Notes: generated by a model from the sequence alone, not told the origin. A stretch of 29,021 bases of DNA from CAKVOD01 sp964606505 (GCA_964606505.1 CAZSGM010000010.1:1-29021); one strand, 5' to 3'; counted from the first letter of the stretch, positions 17,001 through 24,337 are shown. Translations and numbers: made by a program.

Positions 17001-17319
17001 ACCACAAGCAAAGCCTGATGTCAAAACAATTGACGACGAACTCGACCAATTGAACGGGCAAATCAATTCAGAGTTTGCAATTCTGGAGCAAAAGCAAGCA
17101 GATTTGAAGAATAAAATCTCACAAACGCTCTCCGAGTTGCAAGAGAGACCAACCGTTGATCGCGACCTTGACGAAATCAAAGAAATTATGAACAAACTCA
17201 AGGCGCAAGCGGCAGAGGCTAAGAAAAACGGCTTCTCCAAAGAGGAACAACAACAAATTAATAGGTCGCTCGCAGAATTGTTGCGCGCAATGGCGAACAA
17301 AACAGGCGGTGGCAAATAA
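14068..17319 (+). CDS. Membrane-anchored coiled-coil protein with Tyr-rich modules, AT-hook and histone-H1-like tail
   Basis: 1083 residues; AAAGGAG precedes the ATG. I do not recognise a named family. Order: transmembrane segment 26-48; basic cytoplasmic loop 48-133; transmembrane hairpin about 135-182; coiled coil about 285-510; a Tyr-rich 52-residue module at 521-572 (YYDSEGNVVDF, YYDENG, FKEFPKVYD, GNYYDF, YYDKYGN); an acidic Glu/Gln-rich linker 573-735; a second copy of the module at 737-788; another acidic linker; the AT-hook KRGRGRPRK at 871-880; a Lys/Ala/Thr/Ser tail of histone-H1 type at 891-984 (repeated TAKKST); and a final helical segment 985-1078. By the positive-inside rule the large C-terminal part is cytoplasmic, so the basic tail can reach DNA. 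Inferred role: tether between membrane and nucleoid. It stands alone under a perfect promoter with its own terminator. Confidence refers to the gene and domains, not the role. Confidence 0.85.
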   Translation: MKSALLASAFDSLDNFLSTIADALQYDVLLYIFIGLFALLVIMTIIRLRFTYEVRAIKSFKKINNYFLKKPYINDSNLVEFNRLMKKIPYQLRDRWQYFMLNREGLPSSYMTLYHCVEQPIKTSSYKATIVMLKYISNVCVALCTLLCLFLVSGGLTGASLVQALIIPVGFFILTQLYIYFLNAKFNAVSVDLYEYYLAFVRNLDKASASIPDYVDYELLFTDKEIRDGIPVLREFLEKRALLDKIAREKAKQNENERESFDFTNLGIDGSLLVERAMTTSQDYLNTRNRLRDEITKLENEKEKYDAQYVSLEKDSQRKLQAIKENLDRLQAQLEASANRIEANYIKKQQGQEKNKQAEIEKNLEDLHVKYAQQVQFLEAEIAKRKEAIDADKKNVSEQMDAEFATYNEKVYTLLRNKIDEDDADELKVTRAQLDETRDKLTNTTQEKDNLQLTLDIKGQEIDTMQSKIDMLNDKVAKLTSRDRRNIAKMYDENIELKNRVAELESQLAATTRVENTGSEPVYYDSEGNVVDFSQYYDENGCFKEFPKVYDAEGNYYDFAEYYDKYGNPLDKGETDGDGETDGEGGAAVANAAPVDETDASEPQVEETQTEEEQAETQAYEPAEPEYEAPSEPTEETPVEESQTWQAQAEEVQSDSSEMNEEEQRDYDDMYSKLFGNSQEESAPQQEARPHEVYETIADVLNEQNPADDVTNADELSVEDNQNTAVEQAGGEDEGDVVYYDVYGNPVDFEQYYDENGRFKEFPKVYDKYGNYYDFADYYDEYGNLLSDAGAVNEDDITPISEDEEQELISHESEDNAPNSAAGVVNNANAQAEPYSAQVSETQTVEPAKKPSVASQTAQTVAAATVAEQPIKRGRGRPRKVQTDDAGDADKPKKRRATRVSTKKEPAKKTAKTTAKKSTSSAAGTKTTAKKSTAAKKTTAASKSTEAKSTAAKTDAKKKTTKSGTKNKATTKTRARRKPQAKPDVKTIDDELDQLNGQINSEFAILEQKQADLKNKISQTLSELQERPTVDRDLDEIKEIMNKLKAQAAEAKKNGFSKEEQQQINRSLAELLRAMANKTGGGK

Positions 17320-17435
17320 TAAACTTGATTGAATACAGCTTTGGGCGCAAGGTGTTTAATTAAGTCGTTCAATCCATTTTGAGTTTGAGCATAAAAATTA
17401 TAAGCGCCGAAAATCATAATTAAAATTAGCAACTT

Positions 17436-17472
17436 AAAATCTAGTGTTCACAACGTGGGCACTAGATTTTTT
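17436..17472 (+). terminator. Rho-independent terminator of the membrane coiled-coil gene
   Basis: AAAATCTAGTG (17436-17446) and CACTAGATTTT (17460-17470) form a perfect 11-bp stem with a 13-base loop, followed by T. Confidence 0.9.
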
Positions 17473-17474
17473 AA

Positions 17475-17661
17475 CTCAATGCAAAATATTGCGAATATCA
17501 AAATATTGCGAATATCAAAATATTGGGAATGTAAAAAATATTGATAGTACGCAACAAAATACTGACGACGCGCAACCAAATTTGAGGACGTGCAGCAAAA
17601 TATTGAGAATATTCAATCAAAAATTGAGAGAGTTTAGTCAAATGTTGAGTAAATGCAACTT
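17475..17661. repeat. Degenerate tandem repeat, units of 17-23 bp
   Basis: About nine units near CAAAATATTGAGAATGTGCAA. The first units (CAAAATATTGCGAATAT) are 17 bp and two are identical; later ones are longer and more diverged. An 80-codon frame crosses it by chance. It lies between the terminator and the lipoprotein promoter. Confidence 0.65.
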
Positions 17662-17694
17662 TTGCGTGGCAGGCGGGCAGGGATAGAAAATTAC

Positions 17695-17724
17695 TTGACT
17701 TAGTAAATTTGAATGTGATATAAT
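17695..17724 (+). promoter_or_regulatory. Sigma-A promoter for the lipoprotein gene
   Basis: TTGACT (17695-17700), an 18-bp spacer and a perfect TATAAT (17719-17724), about 50 bases before the start codon. Confidence 0.75.
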
Positions 17725-17774
17725 CGCAATATAAGGCAAGAAATGCAATATAATAAGTATATAAGGAGTATTTT

Positions 17775-19853
17775 ATGAATAAACAAAATGTTTTGGGAGT
17801 GGCTAGGTATGCAGTTATGCTGCTCGTGCTAGTCTGCGCCGCGTTTATGTTTGTTGCGTGCGGGAACACAAACGACGACAAAGACAAAACTCCAGACGAA
17901 AATGAGCAGGCGTTGATTTTGCAAAACTGTCTCAACACTATCAACTCGCCTGAATTTCGCAATAGCTCATATACAATCGTGGGTAAATCAAAACAGATAG
18001 ACCCGCAAAAACAAACGAACGGCACATATCTTAATGTTGAGGAAAAATATGAGTATCGCGAAACTTTGAATGCACAAGCAGGATTGAGCGCGTACACATA
18101 TAATAAGGGTAGCGACGAAACACTTGAATCGGAGCTTTACGTTAACAAAGTTGGCGACAATTATGCGCAGTATTTGTTTGAAATAGTGGAGGATGCCCCA
18201 ACTTACACAACGACGAAAGTGAGTGCAACCCACGCAATAAACAATTTTTCGCTTTCAAATGAGGTTGCTTACTTAACGCTACTGGGGTACCTCAAAAATG
18301 GATTTTTTGACTCGCCTTACAGCGACCGCCTAGGGTACGATTCGCTTGCAAGGTTTGTTGGCTTAAGCGGAACTGTGCTAGTTGACGATACTGCGACTAT
18401 CTCGGAGGCTTACTCAAAAACTGCTTCGGGCTACAAGTTTGTCGGCAGTTGCGACGGAATGTTGAGCGGCAAAATTAAATCAGAAATAAAAACGGCAGTT
18501 ATCGGGAAGTTTACCGTAACAATTGAATTTAACGATGATTTCATCTCAAAAGTTGAAGTTGAAATTTCTGGCAATGAAGTTAAATCTAAGTTTGGAGAAA
18601 CACTTGACGAAAAGACATACTACGATTGGTTTAGTGTTGAATATTCTAACACTTACGACGCAAGTTTAATGCCTACAAACTTTGACGCGTTCCCAAGTTA
18701 TGATGAAGCGGAAGTGCCTGAAACCAAAGTATCTTACAAGTGGCAATATAAAGGGTCTAGCGACTCCAGCGATAGGTACCCTTACGGGACAGAAATTCCT
18801 GAGTATACGCCAACTGTTCCAACGGGCGCAGTCTGGGACGGCAAGTGGTACTCAGATATTGAATGTACTGAAGAAGCAACGCTCGACAAGTTCGAGTCGT
18901 ACGATATTACCGTTTACGGGAAGTTGACGCCTGCGGCTGATTACGCGAGAGTAATAACAACGTATGCAAATGTTGACTACAGCGAAACATATAACTATGT
19001 TTATAGTAGTACTTTTGAGGATGTTACAAAGACTCCAAACTATGATTGGACTGCAGCGCTTGAAGAAGATGATAGTTTTGTAGAACTGGACGAGGTTGTG
19101 AGTGTCAAAGTGAACGGCAAGAAAGTTGTCGGCGACACATTCGCGATTGAGTCGGGCAAGTCTTATAGCGTGCTTGTTGAATACAAAAAGAAGCCTACTA
19201 AAGTTTCAATAGCGACACAGAAACAGGGCGAACTGTTTAAAAATGCGGTTAGTTCAATTGAGGGGATTTTGGCAGGGGATGTTTCTTACACAATGAAATT
19301 TACCTCGCCTGAAAATTATTTAGAAGGCGTCGCGTTAGAAGAGTCATATGATAAGGACGCTAAAAAATATATAATTTCAGTTGAAGAATTTAATAGCGAT
19401 GGCAGTACATATGAGTACTCAAAAACTCAAATTAAAAAGGTTGACGATAGTTACGAGCTTTATCTAAAAGATGGGAAGGATGGAACTTTCTATAAACACA
19501 CAGTAGATGACATCAGCAATAGTACTTTTATAGTTCCAAGGCTTGTTACAATTTACACCGAGTTTACATTGACTTCTTATGTGCAATCCATTGTTGACGA
19601 CGAAGTTTGGACAAATGGAAGAACGTTTGTTAGTAACTCAATTCGCTCAACTGCGGACTCGTTGATTGTAGAAATTGTTTTTGAGGACGCGAAAATTGTA
19701 AACGAGTTTAAGTTTAGTGGCGGAAAGTTTGTTGGAATGACTACTACAAACACTGTGAATTATCCAAGTACGACGGTTATTTCTACAAAAACGTGCGAGA
19801 TTGCCTACAGTTACGACAGCACGCTTTGGGAAGATGTTAGCGACGCGGTATAA
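17775..19853 (+). CDS. Large lipoprotein with an InlB/Listeria-Bacteroides-type repeat
   Basis: 692 residues, with AAGGAG before the ATG. The N-terminus is a type II signal peptide: hydrophobic VMLLVLVCAAFMFVACG with lipobox VAC and the lipid-carrying Cys at 29, followed by an acidic linker. The mature protein should sit on the outer face of the membrane. A repeat around WDGKWYSDIECTEEATL and YDITVYGKL (nt about 18834-18926) fits the Listeria-Bacteroides (Flg_new) type. The segments before and after it look related (similar openings near QALILQNCLNTI and QGELFKNAVSSIEGI, each followed by beta-rich sequence with YTxxxxS), suggesting an internal duplication. No enzymatic motif is seen. A surface or binding role is likely, with the substrate unknown. 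Confidence 0.8.
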   Translation: MNKQNVLGVARYAVMLLVLVCAAFMFVACGNTNDDKDKTPDENEQALILQNCLNTINSPEFRNSSYTIVGKSKQIDPQKQTNGTYLNVEEKYEYRETLNAQAGLSAYTYNKGSDETLESELYVNKVGDNYAQYLFEIVEDAPTYTTTKVSATHAINNFSLSNEVAYLTLLGYLKNGFFDSPYSDRLGYDSLARFVGLSGTVLVDDTATISEAYSKTASGYKFVGSCDGMLSGKIKSEIKTAVIGKFTVTIEFNDDFISKVEVEISGNEVKSKFGETLDEKTYYDWFSVEYSNTYDASLMPTNFDAFPSYDEAEVPETKVSYKWQYKGSSDSSDRYPYGTEIPEYTPTVPTGAVWDGKWYSDIECTEEATLDKFESYDITVYGKLTPAADYARVITTYANVDYSETYNYVYSSTFEDVTKTPNYDWTAALEEDDSFVELDEVVSVKVNGKKVVGDTFAIESGKSYSVLVEYKKKPTKVSIATQKQGELFKNAVSSIEGILAGDVSYTMKFTSPENYLEGVALEESYDKDAKKYIISVEEFNSDGSTYEYSKTQIKKVDDSYELYLKDGKDGTFYKHTVDDISNSTFIVPRLVTIYTEFTLTSYVQSIVDDEVWTNGRTFVSNSIRSTADSLIVEIVFEDAKIVNEFKFSGGKFVGMTTTNTVNYPSTTVISTKTCEIAYSYDSTLWEDVSDAV

Positions 19854-19936
19854 TTTTGAGAAAAGCAGGCGTGTGTGGGGGAGTTATTGATATTTTAAAC
19901 TTTTTTCGCGGCTTAAGTAAAGTGGCGCAAATTTGA

Positions 19937-19965
19937 TTGACTAAAATTTCTAAATCGTGTATAAT
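19937..19965 (+). promoter_or_regulatory. Sigma-A promoter for the small secreted protein
   Basis: TTGACT (19937-19942), a 17-bp spacer and a perfect TATAAT (19960-19965), 39 bases before the start codon. Confidence 0.8.
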
Positions 19966-20004
19966 TATTTTAAATAATCAAAAGATAAATAAAGGTGGTT
20001 TTAT

Positions 20005-20481
20005 ATGCAAACAAAAAAATGTTCTGTTACTAAGTTTGTTGCTATGGCATTGTGTGCGCTCGTATTTGCGTTTGCGCTCGCTCTGCCTATGTTGCAAAAC
20101 GACGCCAAAGATGTCGGTTCAGTAAGCGCGGCGACTGCAAGTGTATCCATAACTTTCAGTGGTTTTGATAAGGCAAATAATACTGTAAATAATCAGGTAG
20201 TCGCAGGTATTAAGCCTTATGCAGTAGTAACATTTATTGGGTCAAATGGGGCTGTTGATACTCATTTAATAACTGCTAACGGTACCGTGAGCCCGACGTC
20301 AGGATTTACTGCTACGGGGAAAATAGAGGTTAATTATCCTATGTATTCGACCATAAATGGGACAAAAGAAGCTGTCGGGACAGGGGCTTCATTTGCTAGT
20401 TACTATTCCACATCGGGAACATTAAATTTAACCATTACTTTTAACGATAAAGGTTGGTTCGCAGGAACAACTATTATTTAA
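20005..20481 (+). CDS. Small secreted protein of unknown function
   Basis: 158 residues; AAAGGTGG precedes the ATG. A basic start, a hydrophobic core (FVAMALCALVFAFALALPM) and a plausible cleavage after VSA at about 42-44 make a classical signal peptide. The mature part of about 115 residues is rich in Thr, Asn and Gly with alternating hydrophobics, so probably a single beta-sandwich-like domain. It has no cell-wall anchor and only the signal-peptide Cys residues. I recognise no family. It has its own strong promoter and terminator, so it is monocistronic and possibly abundant. Confidence 0.75.
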   Translation: MQTKKCSVTKFVAMALCALVFAFALALPMLQNDAKDVGSVSAATASVSITFSGFDKANNTVNNQVVAGIKPYAVVTFIGSNGAVDTHLITANGTVSPTSGFTATGKIEVNYPMYSTINGTKEAVGTGASFASYYSTSGTLNLTITFNDKGWFAGTTII

Positions 20482-20536
20482 TAGATGCATTTAATTGAAT
20501 TAATTTAAAATTTACATTTATTTAATTTGTTAATCG

Positions 20537-20570
20537 GCGCACTTAATTTGGGTGCGCAGATTTTTATTTT
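20537..20570 (+). terminator. Rho-independent terminator of the small secreted protein gene
   Basis: GCGCAC (20537-20542) pairs with GTGCGC (20552-20557), followed by a T-rich run. Confidence 0.75.
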
Positions 20571-20676
20571 ATTATGAATTATCTCTTTTTTATCGTGTTA
20601 CTAATATTTATTATTAGTTGTTTTAAGCTAAAAAGCACAATAAAAGGGAATTTTTTGAAAAAAGCGTTAAAAATGT

Positions 20677-20705
20677 TTGATTAATTTTTTTAGATATGAT
20701 ATACT
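20677..20705 (+). promoter_or_regulatory. Promoter of a candidate small RNA
   Basis: TTGATT (20677-20682), a 17-bp spacer and TATACT (20700-20705). The predicted start is about 20712, with no open frame before the terminator at 20749. Confidence 0.6.
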
Positions 20706-20711
20706 CAACTT

Positions 20712-20774
20712 GTTTAAGTGTCTAAGGGGTTATACACTTAAATTTAAAGCGGCTTGTCGTAAGCCGTCTTTTTT
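20712..20774 (+). ncRNA. Candidate small noncoding RNA of about 63 nt
   Basis: A well-spaced promoter is followed directly by two hairpins. The first is TTTAAGTGT (20713-20721) with ACACTTAAA (20734-20742), perfect 9 bp, with loop CTAAGGGGTTAT. The second is GCGGCTT (20749-20755) with AAGCCGT (20761-20767) and a T6 tail. No ATG or ribosome site with a frame of useful length lies between. The purine-rich AAGGGG loop is exposed and could be a pairing or binding site. It is not a known family to me (not tRNA, 4.5S, 6S or tmRNA by size). It could also be an attenuator for the gene at 20941, but that gene has its own promoter signals. Confidence 0.5.
20749..20774 (+). terminator. Terminator of the candidate small RNA
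   Basis: A 7-bp stem (one G-U) with loop GTCGT, then C and six T. Confidence 0.75.
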
Positions 20775-20914
20775 GTTTATTGTATAACAAATATTGGGGC
20801 TATTAAAAAAAACAACACGCCTAAACATACAGCCACCAAAGCGATAAAGTGTAGAAAATGTAGTAAAAAATGACAAAAAAAATGGATAAAATGCAAACAA
20901 TATTTTTTTTAATA

Positions 20915-20923
20915 TGGTATAAT
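20915..20923 (+). promoter_or_regulatory. Extended -10 promoter for the RsgI-like gene
   Basis: TGG directly before TATAAT (20918-20923) makes an extended -10; no good -35 box is seen. The predicted start is about 20930, with AGAGAGGG as ribosome site and the ATG at 20941. Confidence 0.5.
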
Positions 20924-20940
20924 AACTTAGAGAGGGAAAT

Positions 20941-22068
20941 ATGGGAAAAACTAAAAACGATACTAATTCTAAAAAAAGTATAATCATTTTCAGTATTATT
21001 TCGGCGGTTGTAGCCATTATCGCAGTTGTTGCGGTTCTGATGGTTATAAACACAAACAGCCAAAAACCAGTTGGCACGGTGCAATTTTCGACTAACCCTA
21101 GCGTAACTATGGTTATCAACGACAGCGACCGCGTCATTGAAGTGCAATATCTAAACGAGGACGCGGAGATTTTACTCTCCAAAACCGACCTAGTTGGCAA
21201 ACACATTAACGAGGCAAGCCGTCTGTTTGCAAAAATTTGCAGCGAAACAGGCTACATCAACGCAACTAAAGACTCGCCTGGTGCCAAAGTAGAAATTATC
21301 GTAACCAACACAAGCGATAAGAAAGTTGACGAACTCGGCGCGGAACTTTGCGCAACAATGAACGATTACTTTGACGACAACGGCATTATCGCGGGCGCGG
21401 CATATCTAAAACTTAGCGACGTTAAGGACGCAGCCGACGCGATGGGCGTTTCTCAAAACAAGTATATCTTGATAAAATCGGCGCAAAAAATGTACGTTGA
21501 TTACACCGAGAGTGAACTCATCGCGATGAGCGAGGCGGAAATTTTGCAGGCAATTAAGGATAAATCAAACGACTTGCGCGGCGTTTCGCAAGAATATTAC
21601 GACGCATTTAGCGAAACTGTCAATGACGCAGTTGGCAAACTCGAGACGGCTATTACCACAACAATTGGCGCGGTAATTGCAACAATTCAAACGGTTGTGC
21701 CTGATTTTGAATTGAAGGTTGACCTTGATATGACTTTCAAGGACTTGAAGAAGCAAATTACTGATTGCATAACGGACGAAAATGTCAAGCAAACAGTCAG
21801 TGAAAGTTTGGATAAATTTGAAAAAGTTTTCAACGAAACAAAGGATAAAATCGTTAAAGAAATAAGCAAGGCGCAAGAAAAAATTATCGAGGACAGCAAA
21901 GCGGCTCTCGACAGCGCCAAAAATAAACTCGAGGGCAGATACACAAACTACAAGCAAGATGTTGCTAAGGTAAAAGAGTATTATGACCAACACAAAGACG
22001 AGGTCGACGCTAAAATAAAGGCGTTCCGCGATAGTATCACAATTGACGTGGACGCAATTTGGGCGTAG
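20941..22068 (+). CDS. Membrane-anchored protein with an RsgI-middle-type extracytoplasmic domain
   Basis: 375 residues. A 12-residue Lys-rich cytoplasmic start is followed by one transmembrane segment (about 13-37). Residues about 45-150 (NPSVTMVINDSDRVIEVQYLN, a LVGKHINEA segment, then ETGYI and KVEIIVTN) resemble the middle, extracytoplasmic domain of RsgI anti-sigma-I factors. The C-terminal half (about 245-370) is charged, helical and probably coiled coil. The N-terminal anti-sigma domain of true RsgI is missing, and no sigI gene is adjacent, so direct sigma control is unlikely. Inferred role: an envelope sensor or structural protein. The family match is from recalled pattern and should be treated as moderate. 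Confidence 0.65.
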   Translation: MGKTKNDTNSKKSIIIFSIISAVVAIIAVVAVLMVINTNSQKPVGTVQFSTNPSVTMVINDSDRVIEVQYLNEDAEILLSKTDLVGKHINEASRLFAKICSETGYINATKDSPGAKVEIIVTNTSDKKVDELGAELCATMNDYFDDNGIIAGAAYLKLSDVKDAADAMGVSQNKYILIKSAQKMYVDYTESELIAMSEAEILQAIKDKSNDLRGVSQEYYDAFSETVNDAVGKLETAITTTIGAVIATIQTVVPDFELKVDLDMTFKDLKKQITDCITDENVKQTVSESLDKFEKVFNETKDKIVKEISKAQEKIIEDSKAALDSAKNKLEGRYTNYKQDVAKVKEYYDQHKDEVDAKIKAFRDSITIDVDAIWA

Positions 22069-22130
22069 GTAAATCTATCTGCTGCAATTTTTAAACAACG
22101 ACAAGTGTGAGTAAAGAAAAGGCGTCGCTA

Positions 22131-22211
22131 CAAATGTTGGGACGACTAAAATATGCACTTTCACCATTATATGAGCGACTAAATAAAATAGTTTAGGCAC
22201 AAATGTTGGGT
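22131..22211. repeat. Short diverged direct repeats after the RsgI-like gene
   Basis: ACAAATGTTGGG occurs twice, near 22131 and 22200, each next to a G-C-GACTAAA-type element. The rest of 22069-22412 holds only hairpins. Confidence 0.4.
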
Positions 22212-22241
22212 AGTTAATAAAAAACTTTGTTATTAGTATGG

Positions 22242-22274
22242 AAAAAGCAATTCAGTTTATTGAATTGCTTTTTT
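22242..22274. terminator. Bidirectional terminator between convergent genes
   Basis: A perfect 13-bp stem, AAAAAGCAATTCA with TGAATTGCTTTTT, around GTTTAT. Runs of T are present on both strands, so it can serve the RsgI-like gene and the opposing DUF11 pair. Confidence 0.85.
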
Positions 22275-22336
22275 GTGCGCAATGGCAGTGGTTGCGGAAC
22301 TAAAATGTTTTAGTTAAAAGTGGTTTAATTACGTAT

Positions 22337-22362
22337 CTAAGCAATTAAAAGTGGTTGCTTAG
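22337..22362. other. Hairpin CTAAGCAA/TTGCTTAG
   Basis: A perfect 8-bp stem around a 10-base loop, without a strong T tail. Its stem resembles those at 22242 and 25420. Confidence 0.5.
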
Positions 22363-22412
22363 GTGCTTTCATATTCGGCATAGCATTCATTCAGCCAATT
22401 TTTGTGTGATTA

Positions 22413-23078
22413 TTAGGAGACTTCGACATCAAAAGTTATGGTAACCTTTGATTTGCTGTAAAGGTTGCCGAGCGAAAAGCCCGTGTTGGGGTTGTAATTT
22501 GGATACGAAACGCCGTCAATCTTGACGCTCCCATTGACAAACTGCACAGTCGACGGCAGTACGTCGGTAAATCTCGCCGCCGTTTGGTTCGCCGTGCCTA
22601 CGTTGTCAACCACAATTTGGTAAGTGAGCGTGTCGCCTCTAATGACTGCGGATTTGTTGTTTGTCTTGATAACATTGACCTTGCCATTCGCAAGTTCCAT
22701 TGTGTAAGTGTTCGAGCGTTGCCCCTCGTACGTTTCGCCGTTTGCAGTGTAAGAAATGGTGGAGTATATGGACATACTTTCGGGCGGCGTGTCGCCGATT
22801 ACCGCCGTGTAGGTAATTGTCGCGCTGCTCTGAGCGTTGATTGAAACGGGCAGCGTAAAGCCATTGGCTGGGTTGTAGCCCGCGTACGACGTACCATCAA
22901 CAGCGACCGAGTTTGCCCGAAAAGTAACACCCTCGCTAAAAGTGTCTTTAACGTAAATATTTGTTAAAACATAATCACTGCGATTTGTAATCGTGAGCGT
23001 CTGGTTAACTGCGTTGCCCGCCATAACAACATTAGCCGACCCCGTCCTAACTTTCAACACCGTTATTTCGTCTGCCAT
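22413..23078 (-). CDS. DUF11-repeat protein without signal peptide (second gene of pair)
   Basis: 221 residues from the ATG at 23078, which has AGAGGTGA a few bases upstream on the minus strand; a GTG three codons earlier is part of that site. Two DUF11-type beta-sandwich repeats are seen: about 14-110 (NQTLTITNRSDYVLTNIYVKD) and about 135-221 (TLTYQIVVDNVGTANQTAARF). Each ends with the D-G-x-S/P-Y-x-x-Y-N-P-x-x-G-F element that the neighbour shares. There is no signal peptide, transmembrane segment or wall anchor, so it either stays inside the cell or is deposited by another route, for example on a spore surface; that is inference. It shares direction and architecture with the gene at 23238-24005, with a 159-base gap. 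Confidence 0.8.
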   Translation of the reverse strand: MADEITVLKVRTGSANVVMAGNAVNQTLTITNRSDYVLTNIYVKDTFSEGVTFRANSVAVDGTSYAGYNPANGFTLPVSINAQSSATITYTAVIGDTPPESMSIYSTISYTANGETYEGQRSNTYTMELANGKVNVIKTNNKSAVIRGDTLTYQIVVDNVGTANQTAARFTDVLPSTVQFVNGSVKIDGVSYPNYNPNTGFSLGNLYSKSKVTITFDVEVS

Positions 23079-23237
23079 AAAATTCACCTCTAAATTGCAT
23101 TTTAATTGATAAAAAGTAATGATTTAATTGATTTAGTTGTGCGCTATCGCCCCGAGAACAGGGGCATCTAAATTCAACAAAGGCTTGCCGTCTTGCTAAG
23201 TTCCTTAATAGTACTCAACCAAGACCACAGCCGTGCG

Positions 23238-24005
23238 CTACCGCACCACGAGGACGTCAAAGACAACAGTCGCAACCGCATTAGGGCTTAGCGTCCCGAG
23301 CGAAAACCCGACCGCGGGGTCATAACTTGCCTGCGCAACGCCGTTAACAACAACACTTCCCGCAACAAAACTTGTCCCCGCAGGTATCTCGTCGCGAAAC
23401 ACAACATTCGTGTTCGTAATCGACCCCTTGTTTTCAATAACATTGGTAAACCGAATAGTCTGCCCCGCAACAACCGCGCCCTTGTCGCACGACTTCGTAA
23501 TCGAAATATTGTTGTCAACCACCTCAACCGAAACCGTGTTCGAGTCCTCGGATAACCCCGTTATCTCATTAATGGAATACGTAATGTTGGAAACCGACGT
23601 TATTTCGCTAACAGTCGGCACCGCGTCCGCAACAATCACATACCGCACAATCACGCACTCGCCCGCCAGAAGTTCGTTCGGCAAAAAGTAGCCGTCAATG
23701 TGGTAGTCAGGATAGGGAACATCGTCAATCGATAGCGACCCCTCCTTGAACGTCGCCCCCGCGCTAATCGTGTCAACAACATAAATGTCAAAAACCGTCT
23801 GCTCCGCATTGTTCGTCAACATAAGCATTTGTTCAATCTCCGCATTTGGAACCGCAAACGTTTTGGTCGTCAACCGCTGTTTTTGCAACGACGTCGTCAT
23901 ATATTCAGTTGTCGAAACATTGCTTGTAACATTCGTGTTGTTGTAAGACCCGTCAGGCAACGAGTATTTTGCCGTAACAGTCGCCGTGTTGTTTATCTTT
24001 GACAT
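23238..24005 (-). CDS. DUF11-repeat protein without signal peptide (first gene of pair)
   Basis: 255 residues; GAGGTTGAT precedes the ATG on the minus strand. Two DUF11-type repeats: about 50-150 (EQMLMLTNNAEQTVFDIYVVD) and about 165-255 (TIRFTNVIENKGSITNTNVVFRD, first 20: TIRFTNVIENKGSITNTNVV), each with the sandwich-closing YPDYHIDGYFLP or ASYDPAVGFSLG element. Like its neighbour it lacks any export signal. The two genes look like an old duplication, probably co-transcribed. DUF11 repeats are common in surface and spore-coat proteins of Firmicutes; the role here is unknown. Confidence 0.8.
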   Translation of the reverse strand: MSKINNTATVTAKYSLPDGSYNNTNVTSNVSTTEYMTTSLQKQRLTTKTFAVPNAEIEQMLMLTNNAEQTVFDIYVVDTISAGATFKEGSLSIDDVPYPDYHIDGYFLPNELLAGECVIVRYVIVADAVPTVSEITSVSNITYSINEITGLSEDSNTVSVEVVDNNISITKSCDKGAVVAGQTIRFTNVIENKGSITNTNVVFRDEIPAGTSFVAGSVVVNGVAQASYDPAVGFSLGTLSPNAVATVVFDVLVVR

Positions 24006-24021
24006 AGTTTTATCAACCTCG

Positions 24022-24231
24022 TTACCATTCTATGCGCCGCCGCAAAATCTTGTTAATGCCGCCCGCAGGATGCGAAAAACTGCTAAACGCCGCCGACGTC
24101 CTAAATAAAGCATAGCGCAGCAAAAACGTCAACCACAAAACTATAAATGTTGCTAGTGTCGCAAACAACTCCGCTAGCACAAAAAACTTTCCCGCAAAAC
24201 CAAGTGCGCACCGCAAATTTGTCGTGAGCAT
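24022..24231 (-). CDS. Possible small membrane protein upstream of the DUF11 pair
   Basis: 69 residues, with a hydrophobic stretch FVLAELFATLATFIVLWLTFLL (first 20: FVLAELFATLATFIVLWLTF) at about 17-38 and a basic end. It ends 16 bases before the DUF11 gene, so coupling is possible. No ribosome site precedes the ATG, and another frame overlaps it, so it may be chance. Confidence 0.25.
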   Translation of the reverse strand: MLTTNLRCALGFAGKFFVLAELFATLATFIVLWLTFLLRYALFRTSAAFSSFSHPAGGINKILRRRIEW

Positions 24232-24279
24232 TTAGAAAACGGGAATGCTTATTAATGTTTTTATAAAGTAAAAATGTTG

Positions 24280-24294
24280 TTAACGACTCGTTAA
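24280..24294. promoter_or_regulatory. 15-bp palindrome in the divergent intergenic region
   Basis: TTAACGA-C-TCGTTAA is perfectly symmetric, 43 bases upstream of the pyrophosphatase -35 box and upstream of the DUF11 side. It may be an operator; no regulator is identified. Confidence 0.35.
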
Positions 24295-24337
24295 AGGGGC
24301 AGAAACGTGAAAATTTTTTAAAAATATAAAAAATGTG

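Noticed and set aside
16710..17432. 240-codon minus-strand ORF opposite the Lys-rich tail
   Set aside because: It is the antisense of a low-complexity coding region, which gives long open frames by composition; no ribosome site.
17444..17686. 80-codon ORF on the plus strand
   Set aside because: It runs through a terminator loop and a degenerate tandem repeat and has no ribosome site.
17498..18097. 199-codon minus-strand ORF across the repeat array and lipoprotein start
   Set aside because: It covers the lipoprotein promoter, ribosome site and signal peptide on the other strand; no independent signals.
22413..24005. Phage tail or virion origin for the DUF11 pair
   Set aside because: No other phage genes, integrase or attachment repeats are in the window.
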